Assembly (NCBI RefSeq): GCF_037975245.1
Contig: NC_092571.1
Coordinates: forward strand, 5,602,001 to 5,666,000
Length of the DNA: 64,000 bases
Reading direction: 5' to 3'
Source: Apostichopus japonicus
Lineage: Eukaryota > Echinodermata > Holothuroidea > Aspidochirotida > Stichopodidae
The position numbers and the translations under genes were made by a program. Shown here piece by piece: positions 25,336-35,948 of the stretch; positions within the stretch are counted from its first letter, which is position 1, and each line of letters starts with the position of its first letter. The notes below the pieces were generated by a model. It searched no databases, was not told the origin of the DNA, and worked only from the letters and a program-made list of their open reading frames with translations.

Positions 25336-25887
25336 CATAGGCGAAGGAGGCGGGGGGGGGGGGGGCTGCAGCCCCTCCCAACCAAAATTGTTGGTGAAAA
25401 TTCGGGCAATATGCTGATATTTTTTCGGGCACCTACTGAAAGAAGAAAAATTTGCAGTGTGTTTTTATTTCTTTGGTGAAAATTCGGGCAATATGCTGAG
25501 AATTTTTCGGGCACCTACTGAAAAAAGAAAAATCTGCCGTGTGTTTGTCATTTTTTTCGGTGAAAATTCAGGCAATATGCTGAGAAATTTTCGGGCACCT
25601 AATGAAAGAAGAATAATTTGTAATGTGTTTTTCAATGGTTAAACTGATATTATTGTTATCCTTTTTAATGTAACGACTTCCCCAATAATTGTAACCAATA
25701 TGGAAGTGAAATAACACAGAAAATATAAGCAAAATTTTTGCATGTTGCATGTGATGTAATAACCAATGAATGCCTATATGATATGAACATTAAGATGTTG
25801 AGCCTGCGGGGCGCGAAAAATTTTGCTTATATTTTACGGGCAAGTCGTTACAGCCCCCCAATTCAAAATGAGGCACCTACGCCTATG
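25336..25887. mobile_element. hAT-like element with CATAGGCGTAGG ends and internal tandem repeats
   Basis: Ends CATAGGCGAAGGAGG and CACCTACGCCTATG are inverted. Flanks ATCACGGT (25328-25335) and ATCACCAT (25888-25895) match at 6 of 8. A run of 14 G lies 16 bp inside the left end. Three tandem units of about 85 bp follow, each with two TCGGGCA-type words (one has decayed to TCAGGCA). The right third is related to the relics at 33.8, 46.75 and 58.9 kb. Confidence 0.8.
25391..25640 (+). repeat. Three tandem units of about 85 bp inside the element
   Basis: The units begin near 25391, 25476 and 25560 with GGTGAAAATTCGGGCAATAT (third copy TCAGGCA) and contain TTTTCGGGCACCTA and GAAAGAAGA or a close variant. 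They are spaced subterminally, as repeated transposase-binding motifs of hAT elements often are; that role is inference. Confidence 0.85.
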
Positions 25888-26751
25888 ATCACCATGTACG
25901 TTTCTTTGTTAAGAGAGAACTGATTGTGTTTTTAAACCCATATCCGATCGCCTTGCTCTGTTGACCATTTATAGAACTTATAATAAAAAAGTCCACCCAC
26001 TACATATTATTAATGCATATGACCCTACATCAATAATAACTTATAAGAATCCTGAAGAAACCGAACAATTTTACCAAAATTTTGAAGATCTACTAAATAC
26101 CGTCAATAAAAAAGAAGTTATTATGTGGTGATTTCAATGCAAAAGTTGGCTCATCAAATCCTTTCTTTCCTAAACATATTAGAAATACACCAATGGCAAT
26201 ATGAATACTAATGGTGAATTCTTAACAGACCTAATTGTGCGTAACAATCTATACGTATGTAATACATTCTACAAACACAAACTTGAGCATATCAACACCT
26301 ATACAAGTAATTTTATACCTAATATTTACAGAAACCCTATCAGAAGCCAAATTGACTATATCATAGCCCCATTAAACTTCAAATTTATTAATATCGATGC
26401 TCGAGCCTATAATGGCCTTCATGTTAACACTGATCACAAAATCATTGTAAGTAGTTTCACCCTAAATAGCTCAACAAGAAGACAAATTTATCCAGTCAAT
26501 AAGACTGTTGACAGGAGTAATTCCGGCCATCTTAAATCAAACAAAATTGACTATAATCATTATGTATGTAAGACATTAAACCAAACCAATTTTCCCAATC
26601 ACCTGCTACTTATTGGAATAAGCTGTCAACAATTTGTTTAGACAATGCACAAAACTTAAATCCAACCACAAAAAAAGTATGTTTTAATAATACTAAAATA
26701 GCAAGCTTAACCAAGAAACAAAAAGACCTTAGACTCGAAATTGACAACTGT

Positions 26752-27116
26752 CAAGGGCGTAGGAACCGGGGGGGCTGGGGGGCGCCAGCCCCCCAGTGAA
26801 AAATATGGGGGGGCGGAAGTATCGTTCCGCCCCCCCCGCTCAGCAAGTCAGAAAACCCCTTTACCATTTCCAAATGAGAAAAAAAATCTCATTTGAAGCA
26901 CCAAATTGCATATAAGGCTAGGTGAAAATGCAAAATTATTTACAAAATGGAGTGGGTGTTGAAGTGTGCTATATTGCACCAAATTGCATCTGAGGCCACC
27001 TGGAAATGCAAAAAAATTCCAAAGGGGAGGGGGACACCCCCTCCCCTTAGACCCCTCCCCCAGGCCGGCCATTAGTCTTCAGCCCCCCCACTCAAAAGTA
27101 CCTTCCTACGCCACTG
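26752..27116. mobile_element. 365-bp hAT MITE inserted in the LINE
   Basis: Ends CAAGGGCGTAGGAACC and TTCCTACGCCACTG are inverted repeats close to the classic hAT terminus CAGTGGCGTAG. A perfect 8-bp duplication ACAACTGT flanks it (26744-26751 and 27117-27124). The duplicated LINE copy near 27,320 has one uninterrupted ACAACTGT, confirming the pre-insertion state. Multiple G and C runs lie inside, including a GGGGAGGGGGACA module near 27,025. Confidence 0.95.
27018..27075 (+). repeat. G-rich module shared with two other elements
   Basis: CCAAAGGGGAGGGGGACACC, then CCCTCCCC and CCCCTCCCCCAGGCCGGCC. Near-identical strings occur at about 57565-57625 (same strand) and 48660-48705 (opposite strand) in elements with different ends. 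Confidence 0.75.
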
Positions 27117-28770
27117 ACAACTGTAAAGATATTGATCAAAAGAGAGAATTAAAAACTGAAAGGAACAAAATAATTAAACAACAACATTTTCTAGTCATAA
27201 CTGCCCATGAACAAAAATTAAACTTAAAAAACAAAACTTAAATCCACCAACACAAAAGTATGTTTTAATAATACTAAAATAGCAAGCTTATCCAAGAGAC
27301 AAAAGACCTTAGAGTCCAAATTGACAACTGTAAAGATATTGATCAAAAGAGAGAATTAAAAAACTAAAAGGAACAACATAATTAAACAACAACATTTTCT
27401 AGTCAAAAATGCCCATGAACAAAAATTAATTGACGAAATTGAATACTGTAAGGTTGACTCCCACCGTTTCTTTAAAGCAATAAGAAAAATACAACAAAAA
27501 GTAAAGAGAGACCCCATTACAGTTAAAATTGGCGATAAACACATAGGAGATACCGACGCAAAAATTAAAGAAATCAGCAAACATTTTGAAAGGACTTTTA
27601 ACTGCAATATCCCAGATCCCAAACCAAACGTGTTTCCAGAAAACCTAAACATGATGAAAATTAAGCAAGCAGTCTCATCCTTAAAATTAATAGGACCCCA
27701 GGTTGTGACAAGGTCACAGCCGAACATCTCAAATATGCCCCATGTACCCACAAACACATAGCAAATATCTTTAATAGTATAGCCGAATCAGGAGATTTCC
27801 CAATTGAAATTAAACAATGAATCCTCCTCCTATCCAAAAACCTGGAAAGACCAAAGGTCCACCAGAAAACCTAAGACCAGTCATTTTATTATCAACACTA
27901 AGGAAAATTCTTGCAGTTTGTGTGGCCAGGAGGTTTCGTCCGTCAATTGATGAGCATATCCTCCCCATTACCCAAACTGCCTACACTTCAGGACGTTGCA
28001 CAGCTGAACTCCTCTTCGCTTTTAAAGAGGATCCTTGCTTAATGACCTAGAAAAGATTCTTGACAACAACGAACTTCACCTGATATCACTGCTAATCAAT
28101 AACGTCTCCTACACCGTCAAACTAGAGGGCAAACTCGGACTTTCTTTAAACACTAACATTGGTTCACCACAAGGACACAGTGCAAGCGCACTATTTTAAC
28201 CATATTAACCAAAGAATTGGTATAACCAACGGTGCTTTCAACACACTGTCAAGTATTTTCAAGAGCAAAAAGCCGAAACATTAAGCTTATGATTTTCGAG
28301 GTTTTATTAAAGGGTATTTTTTTTTACAATTGCTAACTGTGGGGCACAACGAAGGATCTTGATCGCAAAATTGACACTTTACAAAAGAGACTACTTCGTA
28401 ATATACTCAACATTAAATGGACCAGTAATAATTGGTTATCAAACGATGAGCTCTACAATGAAACCAACCGAACACCTTGGTCATCCATAGTCGCACATGA
28501 AGATTGAGATTTTTCGGTCATGTAGCAAGACATCCGGAGGACGCTCCAGCAAAGGTTGCTTTAAGAGAAGCACTGAGACATACTGCTTAACCAGTAGGAA
28601 GGCCTGTGACTACATTGCTTGGAAAGATAAAGTCGCAATTAAAGGACGTTAACATTAACAATTTCGAGGAAGCAATAAACCTTGCGCAAGATCTTGATAC
28701 GTGGCGGAGGTTAATCATTGAGCATGTCGGATAGACGAGACTCAACTTACTACTACTACTACTAACTGCT

Positions 28771-29522
28771 GGGAGAGTCCCAAAAACCTCAGGTCGATTT
28801 TCTTTCAGTAAGGGAACTGAGAGCATCATCCCTGCATGACAGCCTTTGACAGGCAATCATCAAAGAATAATTGGAAAGTGAACTTCAACCTCTTTAGTAC
28901 AAGCTGTCATTCATCCTATTGCCAATGTGACTACCGTTGTGTATCTGGTATGTAATGTGAATTCCTTATGAGTTAGATACCACTAATTCAATAAGATGAT
29001 CCAAGGCAGTTAACAATTTACAGCACCTAGTTATGTCTGCTATCAATCTGTGAACCTTTTCTTTTATCTTTCAGTCACTGTTCAAGAATGAGCAATAATT
29101 TATAGTTTGCCACCCGTTTAAAACTTCACTTGTAAATGAGACATGTAAGTAGTTATGAATGTTCAATGAGTTCTTAGCTCACGCATTATTCTTGTGTGTG
29201 TGTGTGTTTCTTTTCTATTGAAGAGTGGTGGGAGTGGGACACATTCAGTAACCTTGTGCTTTGCAGAGTTGTACTTAACCGACAGCATGTATAGAGCAAA
29301 CCTGAGGGGTGTTGGCTGTTGGACTTGGATTATGAAAAAACATCAAAATGGAAAATGATAAGTTGTATGATTTTCATATATGTACCATCATTCTTACACT
29401 CATGACAATTACTAGTCGCAAAACACCAGCATTATTGAAATTCGCCATATTTGAGGCAACAGCCTGCTTTGTGAAAAAAATCATGTCATGGTCGAACCGT
29501 CATCTAAAGGGGATTTAGGCTT
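28771..29522. other. No gene seen; short GT run
   Basis: Unique-looking sequence with a (GT)n run near 29196-29208. Nothing else could be supported. Confidence 0.4.
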
Positions 29523-29530
29523 TAGTACCT

Positions 29531-29939
29531 GTACCAACCTTGTCCAACCTTTTGCAGAAGAGGGCCACTGAGGAGGGCCACATGAGGAGGGCCACATGGA
29601 ATGATTATGATGAAGGAGGGGCCGCATGAACCCTATGCCCAAGGCAACAAAATGTGAGCACTGCGCGTGGAGCGCACTGATATATTTTCCTTCCTGATAA
29701 AACAGATGAATAAAGTTCAGCCGCCCCGCTACCTCCGCTGAGAGAGTGTCACACAAACTGACCTGTATGCACATATTTTGGACCCAGAAGGTTCGAATGA
29801 CTGATTATATAGCTTCAAATTGCTATCAATAAATCTGCTCACTAAAATTTCGCACCGTAGAGCATCTATGGCAGGCCGGACGCAACCCTGCGGCGGGCCG
29901 GACTGTGGCCCGCGGGCCGTAGGTTGGACAACCCTGCTC
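29531..29939. mobile_element. hAT-like element with TTGTCCAACC termini
   Basis: The left end has CAACCTTGTCCAACC and the right end GGTTGGACAACCCTG, an inverted repeat. GTGGCCCGCGGGCC lies inside the right end and GAGGGCCACATG twice inside the left. Flanks TAGTACCT (29523-29530) and TAGTACAT (29940-29947) agree at 7 of 8. Termini of the CAGGGTTGTCCAACC...GGCCCGCGGGCC kind are familiar from animal hAT elements. The exact first base of the element is uncertain by two or three bases. Confidence 0.75.
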
Positions 29940-30176
29940 TAGTACATGTCAACCAAAGTGAAAAAAGTTGTTTTCCATGTATCTTCATGATTTTATCATA
30001 TGAAATTGAATGCAGAAATTATGAACATTTGTTGATTTTCTTGTTTTGTAACTTAGTGAAACGTACAAAATATATTGTATTGCTTCCTAATTATTTGTTT
30101 ATTTTATTCATGAAGGCAAGAATTCAATGCAAAGTGTATTACTTCCAATCCATTAGCAACTTATGTATAAATGCCT

Positions 30177-30393
30177 TTTATTATTATTATAATTATTCAT
30201 CGTCATCATTCTTATTGTTATTAATGTGGTTGCTGTTGTTGTTATTACTATTATTATTATCGTGAGTCATCATTCTTATTTTTATTGTTGTTGTTGTTAC
30301 TATTATTATTGCCGTGGTACTATTATCATTATCACAATTATTATTAGTATGATCATCGTCATCTCCGTCATCATCATTATTACTATTATTAAG
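30177..30393 (+). repeat. Compound triplet microsatellite
   Basis: A run of about 217 bp built from ATT, GTT, ATC and GTC triplets with interruptions. It gives long low-complexity frames on both strands that should not be read as genes. Confidence 0.9.
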
Positions 30394-30867
30394 TCTTCTG
30401 AGGTGGGTGGAGTGCATAGGCAGCTGGGATTGTAATGACTCTTACAGTGCATTTCAATCAAGTTTCTTTCAAGCTCCTTATCACATTTTTTCTCTTACCC
30501 AATATATTCATACTTTGTGTACCTCATGTATTTTTACCTATATACTATATTTTTGGTTTGATATTAAAAGAAAAGAAAAGAGAAAAGTGTGTGTCATTGT
30601 ATTCCAGTTGTTGTAGTTCTCTTGCGTATTATATCCAGAAACAAGCCTCTTTTTCATTCCTTGCCGAAGGCTGAAGAAATCAGTGGGATGGATGATTGTG
30701 TGGGTTTGGGTGTATGCGTGTGTGTGTTTGTGAAACTTTCTTGTAAACACGATTTCTCAATAATTGAAGCTTGTATTAAACTCATACTCTACATGTGGGT
30801 AACCCATATTGGGAAGTCTCCTATTGCTTTGGTGGAGGTCAACGGTCATTTGAGGTCAAACTAAAAG
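30394..30867. other. No gene seen
   Basis: AT-rich sequence with a short TGTGTGTG run near 30715-30730. The end of this stretch (30785-30862) contains GGTCATTTGAGGTCAAA, a word repeated in the following duplication. Confidence 0.4.
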
Positions 30868-31210
30868 CCATGTAAACTGCTTATAGGAAGGGATAATTTG
30901 GAGGGATTTCAAACTTGGTATGTAGATGGCCCATATTTTGTAGAAGATCCCAATTAAATTGGACGCGTTTCAAAGGTCATTTGAGGTGAATGTCTGAAAA
31001 TCTTGCAAAAAAATAGGTGAAATTTTGTTGATGTACAAACATGTAAACTGCTTATAGGAAGGGATAATTTGGAGGGATTTCAAACTTGGTATGTAGATGG
31101 CCCATATTTTTTAGAAGATCCCAATTATATTGGACACGTTTCAAAGGTCATTTGAGGTGAATGTCTGAAAATCTTGTAAAAAAATAGGTGAAATTTTGTT
31201 GATGTACAAA
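30868..31210 (+). repeat. Two tandem copies of a 171-bp unit
   Basis: TGTAAACTGCTTATAGGAAG starts at 30871 and at 31042, an offset of exactly 171 bp, and the following sequence to about 31210 is nearly identical. Loosely related motifs (GGTCAAAGGT, TTTGAGGTCAAA) continue at 31270-31300, 31915-31945 and 34095-34115. Confidence 0.9.
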
Positions 31211-32363
31211 CTAAGCACTTATATTGCCTTTGGCGAGAACAGAATCGTGTGAAGTGGAAGTGCAATTTCATGCGTGTCAACTTTCCTTTGAGGTCAAGAG
31301 AGGTAGTTTTCTGAAAACCCATTCTACGGTACCCAACATCGACCTACTGTCACACATATATGTTTTTGCACTCTGATCATGATGCACAAGCCTATATCAT
31401 TTCATTGTGCAGATCAGACATCTGTACAAAACTGTCGATACGAAACCGATGTACGTGCTGCATTCCGTGTTGCTGAGTTCCAATAGTTCTCTCAGTCCAG
31501 TGCATTTGTAGAAAGCACTAATATTTTGATATGCCAGTATGATCCTGCTAAAAGCCCCCAGAACATGTCAGCAAGATTTTAGCGTTTTGGCGACGAAAAT
31601 TGATAAATTCATAAAGCCACTGCAAGCACAGTTGGCAGATCTGTTGAGCTAAAATCGTATAGCTTTAACAGAATAAGCGATACCAAAAGGAACTGATCAA
31701 GCAAGTCCAAAGGTTACAGGAGTCTGCACTACGTGCAAAACATTTGCTCTGTTCTACTAGATATTGACGGGCGTGGATAATTTTCAGTTAACTTAAAGAG
31801 TGAGAATTACCCCTGTGACGGTTGGTGTGTATGTATGGGATGATGGTTATTACTTTCAGGAAACTTGTACTTGGTAGGTTGATGATCAATATCAATAACA
31901 ATACCCTATTTTTTTTGGTGAAGGTCGAAACTAATTTGAGGTCAAAACAGCCCAAACTGTGAATAACCTACAAATATTATATATCCAAAACTCTCAATTT
32001 GAAATCAAAGCCCTAACAAAATATCTACTATGGCCAAGGAATCGCTAAGTCTTTGACTTTCTGGTTTCTTATTTGCTCATTACTAGGCTGATCATTGCCC
32101 TTTTGTAAATGATGTACTCATCCTTAAAGAAAAGTGAATAATAAAGAAAAATACCCAGTTGCACGGTTTATAAATGAGCAGTGATGTAAGATGTTTGATA
32201 GCTTACTACCCGAACAAAGTTCACCAGGCTGATTTGAAAGTATAACAATAACAGAGAACAATCTGCGGAAGGAAGGAGTGCTTCCGCATCTACTCCCAAT
32301 GAACCAGAAGTGTTGCATTTCTTTACGTGCGATTATGAAGTACTTAATTAACATGGTTTGCGC
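31211..32363. other. No gene seen
   Basis: Unique-looking AT-rich sequence. No complete element, exon or RNA gene was recognised. Confidence 0.4.
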
Positions 32364-32367
32364 TTAA

Positions 32368-32694
32368 AGGGTGTGAAGACTCGTGCACAAAGAAACGGCT
32401 CATTCCAGTAATCTGACCTAGTTTCGACTGAGGTGTAACAGAAGTGTTAGACACCACCATGGATCCCAGAAAATACACACACAGCTTGCTACTGTTGGTA
32501 TCAAGACACTAGTGTACAGTCAAAACATACAGCTACGGTCAATACCCACAACACAGTGTTCATAGCATCGATGAACATCTCAGGTCTAGATAAAAGATAA
32601 CGAGGTATCACATGTCATTACTGTCTGCATTTTGTAGCGACAAGAAAAAAACTTTCCTTGCAAGCAATGGAAGTTAACTTTTCCAGACAAAAGC
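32368..32694 (-). mobile_element. TTAA-flanked MITE, truncated copy
   Basis: Begins after TTAA (32364-32367) with AGGGTGTGAAGACTCGTGC. Its reverse complement follows 47,425-47,754 almost throughout (ATTGTAGCGACAAG, TTATCTTTTA-type words, GTTAGACACCACCAT). The other terminus is missing here. It preserves the uninterrupted version of the site where the 25-bp micro element sits at 47,510. Confidence 0.75.
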
Positions 32695-33796
32695 TTGTGA
32701 ACTCACTGCCAAACTAAGACTGTTTTACACAATTATTTTGCATTGAGATTTGTCATAGTAAAAAATTTAACTAGACGAACTGTTAAGTTTCATAAACGCT
32801 GCCTGTTCACAACGAAACTACATCCAACCTGAAATAAATACGACGGAAAACATCCAATGAAACCACTGTACTACAGTTAATCTTCCTGCACGCAAAATAA
32901 GGCTTCGGAGCGGCATGTTGAAGCCAATGCAAATATGTTCATATTTTCAGTTTAGATTCTACGGATGCCCATAAGCTCATTCCCAAATGTTCAAAACATT
33001 GCACAGCCTTAGCCTGGGCAATGCATGGTTTTGTGTGACTGATGTAAAGCAAGACTAGATCCCATTTGAAAATTCATTGTTTACTGGTATTTGATTAAAA
33101 GCAAAACTTTCTGTGCTTTCGAAAGAAATGGATTTTTTTTGGGGGGGGGGTGGGGTGGAAGCTGTATGGATTCACCTTGAACACATTGTTAATGCACTTA
33201 TCCCAGAAACTCATTGCATTAGTGTCAATTACTCCCCATTCCCCTAATTGAAAACGACATTGACGATTGAAGTTATAAGAACTCTTTCAAAATTATCTTT
33301 AGACAGTAAATAACAACTCCCTGAAAATGTCAGCACTTTGTTTACAATTCAAAGGTGACATGTGCTCTGAAGAAAAATTCCTCACTGGCCTCCACCACCT
33401 TAAGCAAGTATGTATCTACTATGCTCACAGTGTATCTCTTTGCTGAGATGATAATACAGGGTACCAGCCTGTAAGTTGGCTAACTGTAGGAAATGTCCAC
33501 CCCCTAAATGAACTTATGCCAAACAATTTGCATCATTTGCTTGTGGCTTTTAGGCTCACTTTGAAGATCAATTTAAGATTGATCAAGCTACTGAGAGGAA
33601 GAAATTAAGGATAGGGGCTGTACCAACAATTTTCAGGCACGGGCCTAACCCCAAAAAGCAAAGAGCCCCAAAGGAAACTAGCACGGTCCTTGATAAGGTT
33701 CATTTGGAATCGCGGAAGCAAATGGTGCTCATTGACCACCCGTATGCTTCCCTATCACATAATAAGCCACAGTTAGCAGATTGTGATAAAGATGAA
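32695..33796. other. No gene; G-run and one orphan transposon terminus
   Basis: A G-run lies at about 33141-33151. ATAACAACTCCCTG at 33310-33323 equals the last 14 bases of the 34-bp micro element at 15,970. No partner terminus or flanking repeat was found. Confidence 0.5.
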
Positions 33797-34066
33797 CATA
33801 GGCGTAGGAGCCTCATTTGATTTGGGGGGGGGCTGTAATGACTTCCCCGAAAAATATAAGCAAAATTTTTTGCGCCACCGCGCGTCCAACGTCTTAATGT
33901 GCATATCATTTAGGCATTCATCTGTTATTACATCACATGCAAATAACCGATAAAAGCCTATATGATATGCGCATTAAGAAGTTGGATGCGCGCAGAGCGA
34001 GCCAAAAAATTTGCTTATATATTCTGTGTTATTACCCTCCCATATTGATTATAATTATTGGGAAGT
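33797..34066. mobile_element. Relic of CATAGGCGTAGGAG family containing a long hairpin
   Basis: Starts CATAGGCGTAGGAGCCTCAT, then a G-run, CTGTAATGACTTCCCC and AAATATAAGCAAAATTTTTT, matching the reverse complement of the right part of the 25,336 element. Two imperfect inverted arms of about 77 bp (33854-33929 and 33943-34020) are separated by about 13 bp. No right terminus was found; the copy seems truncated. Confidence 0.75.
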
Positions 34067-34899
34067 TAAGAGTATAAGAACTCTATTGTTTTTGGTGGAA
34101 GTCAAAGGTAATTTGGAGACAATAGGGATCAAAATATGAAAATCTCAACAAGCAACATCTACACAAAACAACAAGAGAGATTGTACATGGAGAATAGCAA
34201 AACATCCCCAATTGATGTTAAGGTTTTTCTAAGAGAAATTTTTCTCAAGGTTGAAGAAGATTTGGTCTGTAATATCTCTGAAATGTGTTTTGTAAGATAA
34301 TGACTAGAACAATAGGTGTATGTAGGCATAGCAACAATTCTGATTACATTTTAAGTAAAATATTGATATATGGTTAAGAGGTGCTACTTAACCATATAGC
34401 TGTCACTCGATCAATGGGTCTGGCCCCTGGACCCTCAGGCATGGCTATGTTAACAAAACACCTATGTCGGCAAACTTATTCCTAGGCCTGTGTTTAAACA
34501 TGCAATAACGGCTTATGATAATCCAAACCAAACAAGTTATTTTCACCAAAATTATCCATGTATCTTCACCCACATCATATATAGTCTATCAGAATGCCCA
34601 ATCATGTTTTCATGTCTAGGTATTAACATTACAAGTATTACCAATGCGTACATATTTTTCGTTTTTAAATATTGTAAATATCTAAAACATGATATCTCAA
34701 AGTAAACAATGTTTAGATGCAGCTGCCAAAAGGTAGTTTTTTACCCAATTTTTCTTTCTGCGAAACTAAGCCAAAACTATGGTTTCACTCTCCGCATAAC
34801 AATACCTTTGCTATAAGCCATTACGGTCTATACCATTGTGTACATAGGGTATTGAAAAATAAATTTAATTTAATATGGTAGCTATATTCGCAATCATCA
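34067..34899. other. No gene seen
   Basis: AT-rich sequence with no recognisable structure beyond short frames. Confidence 0.4.
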
Positions 34900-35122
34900 C
34901 CCATAAAAAATAGTTTGCTTCTACATAAATGCTAATGTATCTCTATTCATGTAATTTACAATGCATAAATAGCGAAAGCAAGGCTTTTAAGCAGACAACT
35001 GCTTCTTTTTACCCATAAAGAATAGTTTGCTTCTACATAAATGCTATTTTATCTCTATTCATGTAATTTACAATGCATAAATAGCGAAAGCAAGGCTTTT
35101 AAACGGACAACGCTTCTCCTAC
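34900..35122 (+). repeat. Two tandem copies of a 112-bp unit
   Basis: TAGTTTGCTTCTACATAAAT occurs at 34911 and 35023, and ATTTACAATGCATAAATAGC with AAGCAAGGCTTTTAA in both. The copies are about 95 percent alike by eye. Confidence 0.9.
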
Positions 35123-35948
35123 ATGTTGAGTGTAAGGTTCGCATACCGGTTTCGCGAATAACAATCGTATCTGAATTCATATATTTCTACTAACTTTCCT
35201 AATGAAATACACAGGCCCATCTGGGCCATCTGAACGTTATAGGATATGCTCAAACTCCCAGACCTGCTCTGAGAAAGGAAGCGGGGGGGGGGGGGGGGGA
35301 GGCAAGTTGCCTGAATTCAAAGATCAGACTAACAATTTTGAGGAAACGTTCATGGAGTCCAATATTACACCATTTGCCACAGGCCCTACAAATCCTCTCT
35401 GCGGGCCTGGTCATCCGTGATATTTTCATTTTGGGGGTTTATTTTTACAGTAAATAGTATCTTTCTCAAGCCATCAATCATTGCCAAGTTAATGTTTTGC
35501 CCAAATACACTTTATTTTTACACATCAACTCTTAATGGACCTCTCAAAATAGGGCATGCTTCACCCTACTCAGTATGCCCATATATCAAAGTCATTCCCT
35601 TTTCACGGTTGGCAAATCCAAGGCTGATAGGGCAGGGTTAAGTATTGGACGGTGGGCACAGTGCAAGTATTGGAAGGTGGTGTAATTACCAGGACTCATT
35701 ATCCTACTAAGCAGGTCATGTGATGGCGTTTATATTTTTATAGTACCACAGTAATACTTAGGCAGTTCATGACTAACTGACTTAAGTTACCATACCACTG
35801 TTTAGTTTAGTTTAATGGAAGGTGGCTACAATAAAAAAGTAAACTAAAACATGTGAGGTTTTCATTCCGCTTTCTTTTTCATTAAACATTAATAAGTCAA
35901 GCAATCATATTCACATAATCGTGAAAACATGAACAACTTATATAAACT
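35123..35948. other. No gene; long G-run
   Basis: A run of about 16 G at 35284-35299, in a context that resembles the inside of TIR elements elsewhere, but no matching ends were found. Confidence 0.4.

Larger units (their letters stand above)
26640..27350 (+). repeat. Partial tandem duplication inside the LINE
   Basis: Words such as AAACTTAAATCCA, AAGTATGTTTTAATAATACT, AAAATAGCAAGCTTA and GACAACTGT occur around 26652-26751 and again at 27235-27330. Only the first copy carries the hAT insertion, so the second shows the empty insertion site. Confidence 0.8.
25926..28770 (+). pseudogene. Degenerate RTE-like LINE (endonuclease + reverse transcriptase)
   Basis: The endonuclease part begins PISDRLALLTIYRTYNKKVH and HPLHIINAYDP and reaches GDFNAKVG near 26126-26150 after a frameshift. 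It continues NTNGEFLTDLIVRNNLYV, RSQIDYIIAPLNF and a TDHK catalytic histidine box near 26430. A linker (about 26640-27660) is partly duplicated and holds a hAT insertion. The RT start reads PENLRPVILLSTLRKILAVC near 27860-27920, then TAYTSGRC and an SPQG box near 28155-28170. The FADD catalytic segment is missing. The tail reads LQKRLLRNILNIKWT, RRLRFFGHVARHPED and WRRLIIEHVG, ending in a TAC triplet run near 28750, as RTE tails often do. Many stops and shifts make it dead. The exact clade is inferred. Confidence 0.85.

Noticed and set aside
27356-27757. 133-codon minus-strand frame
   Set aside because: It is antisense to the RTE-like LINE linker and RT start, which read better on the plus strand.
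28587-28856. 89-codon minus-strand frame
   Set aside because: Antisense to the LINE C-terminal domain.
30193-30417. Asn/Asp-rich frame on the minus strand
   Set aside because: Translation of a compound triplet microsatellite.
33141-33160. G-run as the inside of another hAT terminus
   Set aside because: No inverted terminus or 8-bp repeat could be found around it.
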